Shown here: in pieces, positions 9,428 through 18,341 of the stretch
Layout of the letters: every line of letters starts with the position of its first letter
How positions within the stretch are numbered: the stretch's first letter is position 1
Source: Saprospiraceae bacterium
GTDB lineage: Bacteria; Bacteroidota; Bacteroidia; Chitinophagales; Saprospiraceae
Assembly (NCBI GenBank): GCA_016712145.1
Contig: JADJRO010000003.1
Location: 434,001-498,000 of the forward strand
Reading direction: 5' to 3'
Length of the DNA: 64,000 bases
The notes under the pieces: generated by a model
Databases searched by the model: none
What the model was told of the DNA's origin: nothing
The model's input: only the letters and a program-made list of their open reading frames with translations
Translations under genes and position numbers: made by a program

Positions 9428-9458
9428 GTTGAGCGCTTTCAAAATGAAAACTAAAGCG

Positions 9459-9466
9459 CAAAACTA
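9459..9466 (-). promoter_or_regulatory. Putative -7 box for the ArnT/GT2 operon
   Basis: On the minus strand this reads TAGTTTTG, a full match to TAnnTTTG. It lies 31 bases before the preferred ATG at 9427 and supports that start over the upstream TTG. Confidence 0.4.
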
Positions 9467-9512
9467 ATTAATTCAAGAGCTTTTAGGATTTTAAGCAAAT
9501 GAAACTGTTGGA

Positions 9513-10892
9513 CTACTTTGAAAATACCTTTTCATAAAGCTCATTCAAGGTTGCCAAGGGTACTATTTTAATTTTATATTTTTCGGGATCCCAACCTTTT
9601 AAATTATATTTTGAAATACAAATGGCTTTAAATCCAAGTCGCATTGCTTCTTGCACTCGTTGTTCAATTTTAGAAACTGCTCGGATTTCACCGGATAATC
9701 CAATTTCACCGGCAAAGCAAATCTGTCTGTGTAAAGCATTGTCTTCGAGGGAAGAAATAAGAGCAGCCACCACCGCAAGATCCAATGCAGGATCATTGAT
9801 TCGAATTCCTCCTGCCAAATTTAAAAAGACATCCTGCTGTCCGAAGAAAAAACCACAACGCTTTTCTAAGACAGCCAATAATAAAGACATTCTTTTAGAG
9901 TCAAAGCCGTTTGCAACGCGTTGTGGTGTAGAATATACTGCCGAGCCAACCAATGCCTGAGCTTCTATTAAGAGGGGACGCTGTCCTTCCATGGTAGCAG
10001 CAATTGCAGAACCACTTAATTTTTCTTCATGTTGTGATAAAAGCAATTCGGATGGGTTGGTAATCGGACGCATTCCGGTAGATTGCATTTCATATAAACT
10101 CATTTCATCCGTAGAGCCAAATCGATTTTTTAAGGTTCGGAGCATCCGGTAAGCATACAATCGGTCCCCTTCAAATTGAAGCACCGTATCAACCATATGT
10201 TCAAGTAATTTTGGTCCGGCAATGTCTCCTTCCTTATTGATATGTCCAATTAAAAAGACCGGTACCCCATGTTCTTTTGCATACCGAATGATTTGATGAC
10301 TGCATTCTCGGATTTGCGATATGCTTCCTGGTGCAGATTCCAATTCATCGGTTATCAATGTTTGAACTGAATCGATTACAATTAAACCGGGTTTAAGTCT
10401 GGCAGCTTCTGCAAGAATGAAAAGGATTCTGGACTCAGCATATAAATAGCAATTCTTTTGTCCTCTTTGGAGTCTTTCAGCACGCAGTTTAATTTGTTGT
10501 TCGCTTTCTTCGCCGGAAACATACAGCACCTTGTCAACGACAGCTGATAAGGCCATTTGCAAGAGGAGGGTCGATTTACCAATACCAGGCTGTCCGGCCA
10601 ACAAGGTAACTGATCCTCTCACCAAACCGCCACCCAAGGCACGGTCTAACTCTGGGTCTCCAGTTCGGATTCGATCTATATGTTCAATTTGAACATCCTC
10701 AAGGATGGATGATTGTGGTTTGGAGGACCCTGCCGCAAGATCTTTCCATGCATTTTTTATAGAGGGTTCATCTCGTGCGATGACCTCTTCTACGTAACTG
10801 TTCCATTCATTGCAGGAGGTGCATCTTCCCATCCATTTCGGACTGTTTGCCCCGCAATTAGAACAGATGTAAATAGTTTTTAATTTGCTCAT
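9513..10892 (-). CDS. radA: DNA repair protein RadA (Sms)
   Basis: RadA is a RecA-like, DnaB-type helicase that promotes branch migration in recombinational repair. All hallmarks of the family are present in 459 residues (usual 450-460): a C4 zinc finger (C10, C13, C24, C27), Walker A GQPGIGKST at 100-108, the RadA signature KNRFGSTDE at 255-263, and a C-terminal Lon-protease-like domain (about 290-455) with no evident Lon catalytic activity expected. It stands alone, with the GT operon upstream on the same strand and scpB divergent. Confidence 0.97.
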   Translation of the reverse strand: MSKLKTIYICSNCGANSPKWMGRCTSCNEWNSYVEEVIARDEPSIKNAWKDLAAGSSKPQSSILEDVQIEHIDRIRTGDPELDRALGGGLVRGSVTLLAGQPGIGKSTLLLQMALSAVVDKVLYVSGEESEQQIKLRAERLQRGQKNCYLYAESRILFILAEAARLKPGLIVIDSVQTLITDELESAPGSISQIRECSHQIIRYAKEHGVPVFLIGHINKEGDIAGPKLLEHMVDTVLQFEGDRLYAYRMLRTLKNRFGSTDEMSLYEMQSTGMRPITNPSELLLSQHEEKLSGSAIAATMEGQRPLLIEAQALVGSAVYSTPQRVANGFDSKRMSLLLAVLEKRCGFFFGQQDVFLNLAGGIRINDPALDLAVVAALISSLEDNALHRQICFAGEIGLSGEIRAVSKIEQRVQEAMRLGFKAICISKYNLKGWDPEKYKIKIVPLATLNELYEKVFSK

Positions 10893-11235
10893 TTTCGTGT
10901 TATTGAAGACAAGATAATGATTCCAAAGTGATGTGTAAATGAGATTTATTGAACGCCGAACTGAATTTACAAAAAATTAATATCAAATTAAAATATAATA
11001 TGTAACTAATTGAAAAATAAATGTATAAACATTAAATTATAATTTAATATAATTTAATTCAGCTTTTAGGAAAAATAAATTTATTAAATCAAGCGAACAC
11101 CCATCAACGTCAGGCGTGGATTTTTGATTTTATCTATCCCTATTTCAACCAACTTTTAATCAATTTACTTGTTATTCCTTTCCTATTGGTTTGCGAGAAC
11201 TAGTTTGCTGCCAAATATTCGCCTAATTTTGCATT
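10893..11235. other. Divergent intergenic region radA / scpB
   Basis: This 343-base AT-rich gap between divergent genes holds no plausible gene. It contains long A/T runs (about 10970-11090) and a -7-like box right before scpB. No hairpin terminator or known riboswitch is recognised. Confidence 0.6.
11224..11231 (+). promoter_or_regulatory. Putative -7 box immediately before scpB
   Basis: TAATTTTG matches TAnnTTTG exactly and ends only 4 bases before the scpB ATG at 11236. A TTTG at 11204-11207 is a possible but short-spaced -33 element. If used, transcription would start at or next to the start codon. Confidence 0.4.
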
Positions 11236-11865
11236 ATGAATTCAAATCCATACCTGCCGGCCGTTGAGAGTTTACTATTTGTTTCACCTCAACCCATTAC
11301 TAAAGCGGACCTAAAATATTGTATTGAAAACAGTCTTTCAGTAAGTTTGGATCCTGAAATTATTGAACAAGCAATTGATCAAATTACCAATCGCTATTTG
11401 AGCGATGATTTTGGAATCGAATTGAAAGAAATTGCTGGTGGGTATCAGTTTTTATCAAAACCTGCACATTTTCAAGTGGTCGCTGAGCATATAAAAATGA
11501 CCAATCGGAAAAAATTGTCAAAAGCAGCTATGGAATCTTTGGCAATTGTTGCCTACAAACAGCCGATTTCCAAATCTGAAATTGAGCAGATTCGCGGTGT
11601 AAATTCAGATCATTCAGTTCAGAAATTGATGGAAAAAGAATTAATCGAAATTGTTGGCAGATCAGAAGGCCCTGGAAAGCCATTTTTATTAGGAACCTCC
11701 CAACGGTTTATGGAATATTTTGGATTAAAAAGTCTTACAGATTTACCTAAATTAAAAGATTTTACACTGGCTGATCAAGAAATTGGTGAACCTGCACCCA
11801 TTGAAGAACTCAGTACTTTGGATTTATCAGCGCTTTCAACGAGTTCCGAATCTAGTCATGAATAA
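11236..11865 (+). CDS. scpB: Segregation and condensation protein B
   Basis: ScpB is the winged-helix kleisin-partner subunit of the SMC-ScpAB condensin. The 209-residue protein has the two winged-helix domains (about 5-85 and 90-165). The conserved core is ESLAIVAYKQPISKSEIEQ at about 101-119, followed by IRGVNSD. An acidic tail of about 30 residues follows. scpA is not adjacent, which is common in Bacteroidota. The following DUF2480 gene starts inside the last codons of scpB. Confidence 0.95.
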   Translation: MNSNPYLPAVESLLFVSPQPITKADLKYCIENSLSVSLDPEIIEQAIDQITNRYLSDDFGIELKEIAGGYQFLSKPAHFQVVAEHIKMTNRKKLSKAAMESLAIVAYKQPISKSEIEQIRGVNSDHSVQKLMEKELIEIVGRSEGPGKPFLLGTSQRFMEYFGLKSLTDLPKLKDFTLADQEIGEPAPIEELSTLDLSALSTSSESSHE

Positions 11866-12379
11866 CAATGAATTGTTAGTAAATCGGGTAAACCAAAGTA
11901 GTTTAGTCACACTTAAACTGGAAGACTTGTATCCTGAATCTGAAATTTTTGAATTTGATTTAAAAGACTATCTTTTTCATGGATTAATCCTTAAAGAATT
12001 AGACTTTAGAAAAGCCCTGAAAGAGCATAACTGGGAAGCTTATAAAAATGGATATCTAGCTGTTTTTTGTTCGACGGATGCTATCATTCCAACCTGGGCC
12101 TATATGCTGGTTGCCAGTCATGCCGGTGGATTTGCAACAGATGTTGTTTTTGGTACTAAATCTGAATTTTTACGCAATTATTTTCATCAAAAAATTAAGC
12201 AAATAAATCCTGAAGAATATCGGGATGCAAAATTGGTTATCAAAGGATGTAGTGAAAAAGAAGTTCCTGCTTCAGCTTATTTAGATATTACCCAACATTT
12301 AAAAAACGTCGCTTCCAGCATCATGTTTGGAGAAGCTTGTTCTACAGTCCCGGTTTATAAAAGGAAATTGGGAACGTAA
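11858..12379 (+). CDS. DUF2480 family protein
   Basis: This is a 173-residue protein of a family restricted largely to Bacteroidota, with no assigned function. Family features include the N-terminal LVTLKLEDLYPESE, FDLKDYLFHGLILKE, STDAIIPTWAYM and the C-terminal KLVIKGCSEKEVPASAY. The ATG at 11858 overlaps the scpB stop (11863-11865), which argues for coupling. A longer in-frame start at 11783 would run through the scpB tail and give an unconserved 25-residue extension, so I rejected it. The protein has no signal peptide or membrane segment and is probably cytosolic. Confidence 0.85.
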   Translation: MNNNELLVNRVNQSSLVTLKLEDLYPESEIFEFDLKDYLFHGLILKELDFRKALKEHNWEAYKNGYLAVFCSTDAIIPTWAYMLVASHAGGFATDVVFGTKSEFLRNYFHQKIKQINPEEYRDAKLVIKGCSEKEVPASAYLDITQHLKNVASSIMFGEACSTVPVYKRKLGT

Positions 12380-12535
12380 TTTTCCAATTCTACAATGCTG
12401 CAATTATCCAATTAAATGATGTAATTATTTTGTCTTACAATTATTTGGGATTAACACAACACTCTCATCATTTATACAACGATTATGCAGGAGGTTTACT
12501 ACGCACCAATTAATCTTCCATTCGTACCGCCATTA

Positions 12536-12592
12536 CGAGGGATGTCCACTACGTTCCCATAATCCGTAATTCGTAATCCGTAATTCTTAATT
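12536..12592. repeat. Short CGTAATCCGTAATT-type repeat at a gene end
   Basis: The stretch contains repeated CGTAATCCGTAATT/CGTAATTCG motifs of period about 7 between the convergent DUF2480 and TraB genes, reaching the TraB stop codon. The same motif family recurs in two blocks at 35.4-35.7 kb, so this is a dispersed element. Confidence 0.7.
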
Positions 12593-13477
12593 GACTTTCT
12601 CCACCCGGTACCCCGCCTTTCTCAATAAATGAATTACACCCCGTTCGCCGGCCAAATGTCCAGCACCAACTGCAAAAAAGCAGGCCGCCTTTTGCATTTC
12701 TGTTTCCATTTTAGGAATCCAGTTTAAATTTCTTTTATAAAGTAATAGATCTAAATGATCTGACAAAGGTTCATCTTCTTTAGTAATGGTTTCACCCAAT
12801 GCTTCTAAATTTTGAGATTTGTATTTTTGATACATTTCTTGCATGACCTGCTCATCTGCTTGTGCAGATTTAAATGAAGCCATTAACATCTTTGCCTGAA
12901 CTCCATATGGAATATTATCAAAGATGGAAATTTGAAAATCTAAACTTTCCAATCCATCCGTTTCAATTTGATATTTTTTTGCAAGCTCCGCCAATTCAAA
13001 TTCATAAGATTTTAAACTACCATCCTGTAAACCAAATGGATTTCCCTGACTGCCTACTAAAACACTTAAAAACATGGGTTTCAATCGTTCGAAAAAATTC
13101 AAGGGAATTCCCAGGTTATTAAAAAACGTATCAAGTTGTTTATATTCTTCCGGACTAATTAAATCAACGAGGCTGGTATCATTTTTCATAAATAATTTAT
13201 CCCCCACACCCATTAAATTACCCATATCATTCATGCCATCGATGTCGACTTCCATAAATACTTTTTGAGTCTCTTGCAGACTTTTTTCAAGATTTTTAGG
13301 TAGAAAAAATTCTGTTGCAGGAATTAAGTGGATCGTCCCAAATAAATAAGAAGCTTTCTTTAATTCCTTTCCTTCAATTTTCCAAAGCAAACTGTTTTCA
13401 AGGGGCTTATAAACATCTTGCGCTTGAAGTGTTTGAAGACCTAGTAAAAGAGAAAGGACATGCAAAAGGTGTTTCAT
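12587..13477 (-). CDS. TraB/GumN family protein (secreted)
   Basis: This 296-residue protein has a Sec signal peptide (about residues 1-19, ending LQAQ) and a TraB/GumN domain related to the Tiki/TraB metalloprotease-like fold. The two conserved GxxH motifs are visible: LFGTIHLIP near residue 46-54 and AVGAGHLAGERGV near 270-282. The two GxxH motifs and a conserved Glu form the proposed metal site in Tiki-like members. Bacterial substrates are unknown. It lies 51 bases downstream of the rlmB-like gene on the same strand. Confidence 0.87.
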   Translation of the reverse strand: MKHLLHVLSLLLGLQTLQAQDVYKPLENSLLWKIEGKELKKASYLFGTIHLIPATEFFLPKNLEKSLQETQKVFMEVDIDGMNDMGNLMGVGDKLFMKNDTSLVDLISPEEYKQLDTFFNNLGIPLNFFERLKPMFLSVLVGSQGNPFGLQDGSLKSYEFELAELAKKYQIETDGLESLDFQISIFDNIPYGVQAKMLMASFKSAQADEQVMQEMYQKYKSQNLEALGETITKEDEPLSDHLDLLLYKRNLNWIPKMETEMQKAACFFAVGAGHLAGERGVIHLLRKAGYRVEKVN

Positions 13478-13528
13478 AAACTAAATTGGGTTCTAAAGAA
13501 TTATAAACACATTTAGTTGGTTTCCGGT

Positions 13529-14283
13529 TCATTTTCTTTCTTTGGGTTCATTTTGGTTTTGTAACATCCATTCATAGAAAAATATTCCTGCCGCAACCGA
13601 TACATTGAGCGAAGCGATACTTCCTATCTGTGGGATTTTAGCCAATTCATCGGCTTCATTCAAAACCTCTCTGCTGACTCCCGTCCCTTCAGAACCGAGT
13701 ACAATTGCTATAGATTTATTTAAATCGAGATCCCTTATATTTTTATCAGCCTTTTCTGAAGCACATAGGATGCTGAGCCCCATTTTTTTAAATTGTTTTA
13801 GTGAATGGACTAAATTTTTCTCCCGACATACCGGCAAGCTCAATAGGGCACCGGAGGATGCTTTTATGGATTCTGAATTTACTGGAGCACTGTCTTTTTG
13901 AGGGATGATGATCCCATGCAAACCAAATATTTCAGCTGACCGAGCAATTGCTCCAAAATTTCGAACATCTGTAATTCCGTCCACACACAAAGTGCTGGAT
14001 TTTTTCCATGAAATAAAATATTGTCAACAAGGCTTTGACTTTGATAAAAGGGAATGGCTGAATTTAGTCCTATGACCCCTTGATGGTTGCTGCGACTCAA
14101 TCGATCCAGTTTTTGCTTGGCTACTTTAAGAATCGGAACCTTGTGTTGATGTGCAAGCTTTAAGAGCTCTTTGGTATCCTCCTTATCAAGGGTTTCTGAA
14201 ATAAAAATTTTCTGAATCCGTATTTCAGCAGCAAAAGCTTCTCTCAAAGCGTTCTTTCCTAATATTAAATCTTTCTTGTCCAT
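13529..14283 (-). pseudogene. rlmB: RlmB-like 23S rRNA 2'-O-methyltransferase (TrmH/SpoU), frameshifted
   Basis: Two frames together encode one SPOUT methyltransferase of about 251 residues. The 5' frame (14283 down to about 13985) holds the SpoU substrate-binding domain with LILGKNALREAF and SRSNHQGVIGL. The 3' frame (from about 13990) holds the SAM-binding knot: DGITDVRNFGAIARSAEIFG (motif I), AIVLGSEGTGVS (motif II) and GSIASLNVSVAAGIFFYEW (motif III). The break is in GCACTTTGTGTGTGGAC (minus strand). Adding one T to give GTG TTG GAC yields the family-like PALCVLDGITD; removing one TG also repairs the frame. All catalytic motifs are intact, so decay would be recent or the indel an assembly error. 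The enzyme would methylate a ribose in 23S rRNA (G2251 in E. coli). Confidence 0.85.
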
Positions 14284-14335
14284 TACACCAATAAAATTAT
14301 TATTAATTTCGCAAATTCAAATTATTTCCACATTT

Positions 14336-17300
14336 ATGAAAATCAAACTATTTAATTTATTAGTAATCAATGCTTTATATTTTTCAGTAGCACTTAAAGC
14401 ACAAGTCCAGTCAAAATTAGACCTTGCATTAAGAGCTATTGAACAAAATGCCAAGGTCTGGGGACTGAATCCGGACGATATTTCTGATTTAGCTGTTTCA
14501 GATATGTATACCTCAGATCATAATGGTCTGACACATATCTATTTGATTCAACGTTATCAGGGAATTGAAATCCATAATGCGATCACATCTGTCCACATTA
14601 CCCCAAATGGTAAAATTTATGACAGCCCATCCCGGTTTATTGATCAGATCCGTGCAAAAGTAAACACCACCAAGGCGCGTCTTTCACCTATTGATGCATT
14701 GAGTGCTGCAGTTATCCAAATGGACATTCCTAATGCCCTGATTCCATCCAATGTTTCAAGGACCAAAGATGGTAAGATGGAGATTATGAAAACCAACTTT
14801 ACCAATATTAATATTCCAGTGAAGCAAGTTTATTGTTTGGATCAAAATGGGTCTTTAAGACTTTCCTGGGATTTAACAATGGATTTAACCAGCGGCAGTG
14901 ATTATTGGTCTGTTCGAGTTGATGCACAAACAGGTAAAATTATTGACAAGCAAAATCTTTCAATCAAATGTAATTCCGATCATCCAGGGCACAGCAAGTG
15001 TTTGGATCATCAAAAAGCATTCAATCCGGGATCTGTACCAGTAAAAGAAGCATTGGCCATAATAAATCAGCCAACTCCGGCTGCTCCAAACACATACAAC
15101 GTAGTGAGTTTACCATCCGAGAGCCCAAAACATGGCAACCGCCAATTAGTAGTTAATCCCGCAAATGCAACCGCATCTCCATTTGGTTGGCATGATACAA
15201 ATGGTGCAAATGAGGCAGAGTATCAAATTACAAGAGGAAATAACGTGCATGCTTATTTAGATCGAAACGGCGATAATGCTTCTGATGGAGGCGAACCGAA
15301 TGGTGGAACAGACTTGATTTTTGATTTTCCATTTGACCCAAATACTGAGCCTGGCGCTTATACAAAAGCTGCTACTGTTAATTTGTTTTATCTGAATAAT
15401 ATGATGCACGATGTATTGTACAATTTTGGATATAATGAAGTCGCTGGCAATTTCCAATCAAACAATTATAATAAAGGAGGAGCTGCAAATGACCAAGTAC
15501 TTGCTGAGGCCCAGGATGGAAGTGGCACAGACAATGCAAATTTTGCAACACCTGCAGATGGAGGAAATCCAAGAATGCAAATGTTTTTATGGTTGTCTTC
15601 TGGTGTGGAAACCTATATTTCAAAACCAGATTCTTTAATTGGTGCCTTTGAATCCCGCCGTGCAAGTGGATGGGGTGGTGCTCCGCCCCCAACGAGAGAG
15701 GCTGAAGTGGTCATCGCAAATGATCATTCACCGAACCCTACCTTGGCTTGTTCAAAAGGTATGCGTAGAAGTGAAATTCAAGGTAAAATTGTATTGATAG
15801 ACCGAGGAACCTGTGAATTTGGTGTAAAAGCATTAAATGCACAGGACTCCGGTGCTGTGGCAGTTGTCATTTGTAATTTTGAAGATGCATTTATAACCAT
15901 GGGTGCAGGTGCTGTTGGAAATCGCGTTACAATTCCTGCTTATTTTACTACAAAAACCATTTGCAATCGTCTCAAACTTCAAGTCAAAAATGGTGGCTTG
16001 AGAATTGAAATCAGAGAACCTGGTGCAACTGCTGGACCTGACAGTTTGGATGGTGATTTTGACAATGGAATCATTGCGCATGAATATGGTCATGGTGTAT
16101 CCAATCGGTTAACAGGGGGTCCTGCAAGAGCAAATTGCTTAAATAATGCAGAGCAAATGGGAGAAGGTTGGAGTGACTTTTTAGCTTTGATTATGACTGC
16201 AAAACCAGGGGATGCAGGTCAAAATCCACGTGGAATTGGAACCTATGCGTTAAACCAAGCAACCAATGGACTTGGAATTCGCCGTCGGCCGTATTCTACA
16301 GATTTTAGTTATAATGAATTTACTTATAAAAATATTGATGCGGAATCCCATAATTTAGGAGAAGTTTGGACAACCGTTTTATGGGATATGTATTGGGCAT
16401 TGGCAAATAAATATGGCTACGATCCGGATTTTAAAAACAAAACAGCAGGAAATAATATTGCCATCCAATTGGTAATGGATGGAATGAAATTACAACCCTG
16501 TTTACCTGGATTTATCGATGGAAGAAATGCCATCCTTAAAGCAGATACTATAAATAATGCAGCAGCAAATGCTTGTTTGCTTTGGGAAGTTTTTGCTCGT
16601 CGGGGATTTGGATTTTTTAGTAAACAAGGCTCCAGTAATTCAGTCGGTGACGAAACAGAAGATTATCTTCCCGCATTAATTTGTATCAATAAATTGTTAG
16701 TAAATAAAAGGGCAGGCTACTATAAAGATGCAACCACGTTTATAAAAAATGATGTAGTAAAACCAGGCGACCAATATAGTTATACCCTGGAAATTAATAA
16801 CTATAAACCGGGTGTTGCAAATAATGTAGTCGTAACCGATAATTTACCCGCAGGCTGTACCTATGTTGCAGGATCTGGAAATCCAGCTCCTGTTGTAAAT
16901 GGCACCCAATTAGTTTGGACTTATAGTCAATTAAAATCACTGGAATCAAAAACAATAACTTATAAAGTAAAATCAGATCCTGCCATCATGTCAACAACGC
17001 TTTGGTATGATGATATGGAAGCAGGCGAAGACAATTGGGATATCGATATTTCAAAGGGAACACAACTTTGGTATCGGGATCTTGATTGGGGAGTAAATCA
17101 ATCCTATGCCTGGATAGCAGAAGAAAAGGAAGGCGTTTCCAATGATTATTTCCTTTTTACGAAAAATCAGTTCCAACTTAGCGGAGCTGACCCCTCTTTG
17201 TATTTCTATCATTTTTTCAATACGGAAAAAGCATTTGATGGTGGGATGATTGAAGTATCTACGGATGGTTTTTTCTGGCTACCAGTTAAACCGGAACAAT

Positions 17301-17899
17301 TTAGTCTTAATGGCTATACCGGATTGATTAATTATGAAACGTTTGTCATTCCAAATTCATCTGCGTTTTCTGGACAGAGCACAGATTTTATTCCAACTGT
17401 ATTGAGTCTTAAGGATTACGGTACAAATAAAATTCAAATTAGATTTCGATTTGGAAATGATAGTTTAAATGTAAGTCCAAATACAAATACCATTTTAGGT
17501 TGGGTTATTGATAATGTAGAATTCATTTATCCTAAATTTTACAATGCTGAAGTTTGTGTCGCAACGGCTGAAGGGGATCTTGTTTGCACTTCCGCTCCAG
17601 GAAAGGGAACGTTAGCAGATTCTGATAAAATTATTGGAACCCAATCCGAGAAAACAAAAAGCAGTTTTAAAGTCTATCCAAATCCTGCCAGTAATTATTT
17701 TCTATTCAGACAGGATGCAGAAAAATCAATTCATACCTTAATCATCCGATCCGTAAATGGTCAAGAGCTTAAGCGGGTTTCTTTACCTACTGATCTGAGT
17801 TTTGTTAAAATCAGTACAGACGATTTACCAAAAGGAATCGTAATTCTGGAAGGAATTGGCAAAGGGAACCATTCTTACTCAAAAATTGTTATTAAATAA
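14336..17899 (+). CDS. Secreted M36 (fungalysin) metalloprotease with PA and DUF11 domains, T9SS type A
   Basis: This 1187-residue zinc protease should degrade extracellular protein. The order is: Sec signal peptide (1-23, ending LKAQ), FTP/PepSY propeptide (about 30-200), M36 catalytic domain, a PA domain inserted at about 440-560, a DUF11-type repeat (about 800-875, KNDVVKPGDQYSYTLEINN), an immune-inhibitor-A-like region with a DDMEAGEDNW start, and a T9SS type A sorting domain (FKVYPNPASNYF). The zinc site is HEYGH at 582-586 with the downstream ligand in NLGEVW (Glu676). An in-frame ATG at 14276 would overlap the rlmB start and add 20 unlikely residues before the signal peptide, so 14336 is preferred. 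A TAATTTCG box at 14304-14311 is a near-match promoter element. A long palindromic terminator follows at 17919. Confidence 0.95.
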   Translation: MKIKLFNLLVINALYFSVALKAQVQSKLDLALRAIEQNAKVWGLNPDDISDLAVSDMYTSDHNGLTHIYLIQRYQGIEIHNAITSVHITPNGKIYDSPSRFIDQIRAKVNTTKARLSPIDALSAAVIQMDIPNALIPSNVSRTKDGKMEIMKTNFTNINIPVKQVYCLDQNGSLRLSWDLTMDLTSGSDYWSVRVDAQTGKIIDKQNLSIKCNSDHPGHSKCLDHQKAFNPGSVPVKEALAIINQPTPAAPNTYNVVSLPSESPKHGNRQLVVNPANATASPFGWHDTNGANEAEYQITRGNNVHAYLDRNGDNASDGGEPNGGTDLIFDFPFDPNTEPGAYTKAATVNLFYLNNMMHDVLYNFGYNEVAGNFQSNNYNKGGAANDQVLAEAQDGSGTDNANFATPADGGNPRMQMFLWLSSGVETYISKPDSLIGAFESRRASGWGGAPPPTREAEVVIANDHSPNPTLACSKGMRRSEIQGKIVLIDRGTCEFGVKALNAQDSGAVAVVICNFEDAFITMGAGAVGNRVTIPAYFTTKTICNRLKLQVKNGGLRIEIREPGATAGPDSLDGDFDNGIIAHEYGHGVSNRLTGGPARANCLNNAEQMGEGWSDFLALIMTAKPGDAGQNPRGIGTYALNQATNGLGIRRRPYSTDFSYNEFTYKNIDAESHNLGEVWTTVLWDMYWALANKYGYDPDFKNKTAGNNIAIQLVMDGMKLQPCLPGFIDGRNAILKADTINNAAANACLLWEVFARRGFGFFSKQGSSNSVGDETEDYLPALICINKLLVNKRAGYYKDATTFIKNDVVKPGDQYSYTLEINNYKPGVANNVVVTDNLPAGCTYVAGSGNPAPVVNGTQLVWTYSQLKSLESKTITYKVKSDPAIMSTTLWYDDMEAGEDNWDIDISKGTQLWYRDLDWGVNQSYAWIAEEKEGVSNDYFLFTKNQFQLSGADPSLYFYHFFNTEKAFDGGMIEVSTDGFFWLPVKPEQFSLNGYTGLINYETFVIPNSSAFSGQSTDFIPTVLSLKDYGTNKIQIRFRFGNDSLNVSPNTNTILGWVIDNVEFIYPKFYNAEVCVATAEGDLVCTSAPGKGTLADSDKIIGTQSEKTKSSFKVYPNPASNYFLFRQDAEKSIHTLIIRSVNGQELKRVSLPTDLSFVKISTDDLPKGIVILEGIGKGNHSYSKIVIK

Positions 17900-17918
17900 C
17901 ATAATAAAATTAAAGGTT

Positions 17919-17964
17919 AAAAAAGAGCAAAAGCCAGTCAATTGACTGGCTTTTGCTCTTTTTT
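17919..17964. terminator. 46-bp perfect palindrome, bidirectional intrinsic terminator
   Basis: The sequence is a perfect inverted repeat centred between 17941 and 17942, with core GCCAGTCAATTGACTGGC, flanked by A-run on the left and T-run on the right. It should terminate transcription of the M36 gene and, on the other strand, anything leaving the 18-kb repeat region. Confidence 0.85.
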
Positions 17965-18035
17965 TCTTTTTGGATCGTTGTTGGGATTCATTAATAATAA
18001 TACCTAAATAGCCTTAAGTCCTCTTTAGTCCAACG

Positions 18036-18306
18036 GACTATGCTCCCTTGGCCTATGTGGTCCTATGGCCTATGTTCCTTTAGTCCTATGGTCCTATGGT
18101 CTATGGTCCTATGGTCTATGGTCCTATGGTCTATGGTCCTATGGTCCTATGGTCCTATGGTCCTATGGTCCTATGGTCCTATGGTCTATGGTCCTATGGC
18201 CTATGGTCCTATGGTCTATGGTCCTATGGCCTATGGTCCTATGGTCTATGGTCTATGGTCTATGGTCCTGTGGTCCTATGGTCTATGGTCCTATGGTCTA
18301 TGGTCC
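18036..18306. repeat. 270-bp degenerate 7/8-bp tandem repeat (GGTCTAT / GGTCCTAT)
   Basis: About 35 units alternate between GGTCTAT, GGCCTAT (7 bases) and GGTCCTAT (8 bases). Several stretches read in all three plus-strand frames as low-complexity MVYGP-like peptides, which are artefacts. The array sits between the terminator of the M36 gene and the convergent HAD gene. Confidence 0.92.
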
Positions 18307-18341
18307 TTAGTCATTGTGCCTCCTTCGGCTCCCTCATTCAA

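Noticed and set aside
11783..11857. Longer N-terminus for the DUF2480 protein
   Set aside because: It overlaps the scpB coding tail and adds residues not expected in the family; the ATG at 11858 fits the coupling with scpB.
14276..14335. Longer N-terminus for the M36 protease
   Set aside because: It overlaps the start of rlmB on the other strand and places 20 residues before the signal peptide.
15378..15692. 104-codon minus-strand reading frame in the M36 gene
   Set aside because: Antisense shadow of a gene with clear catalytic motifs on the plus strand.
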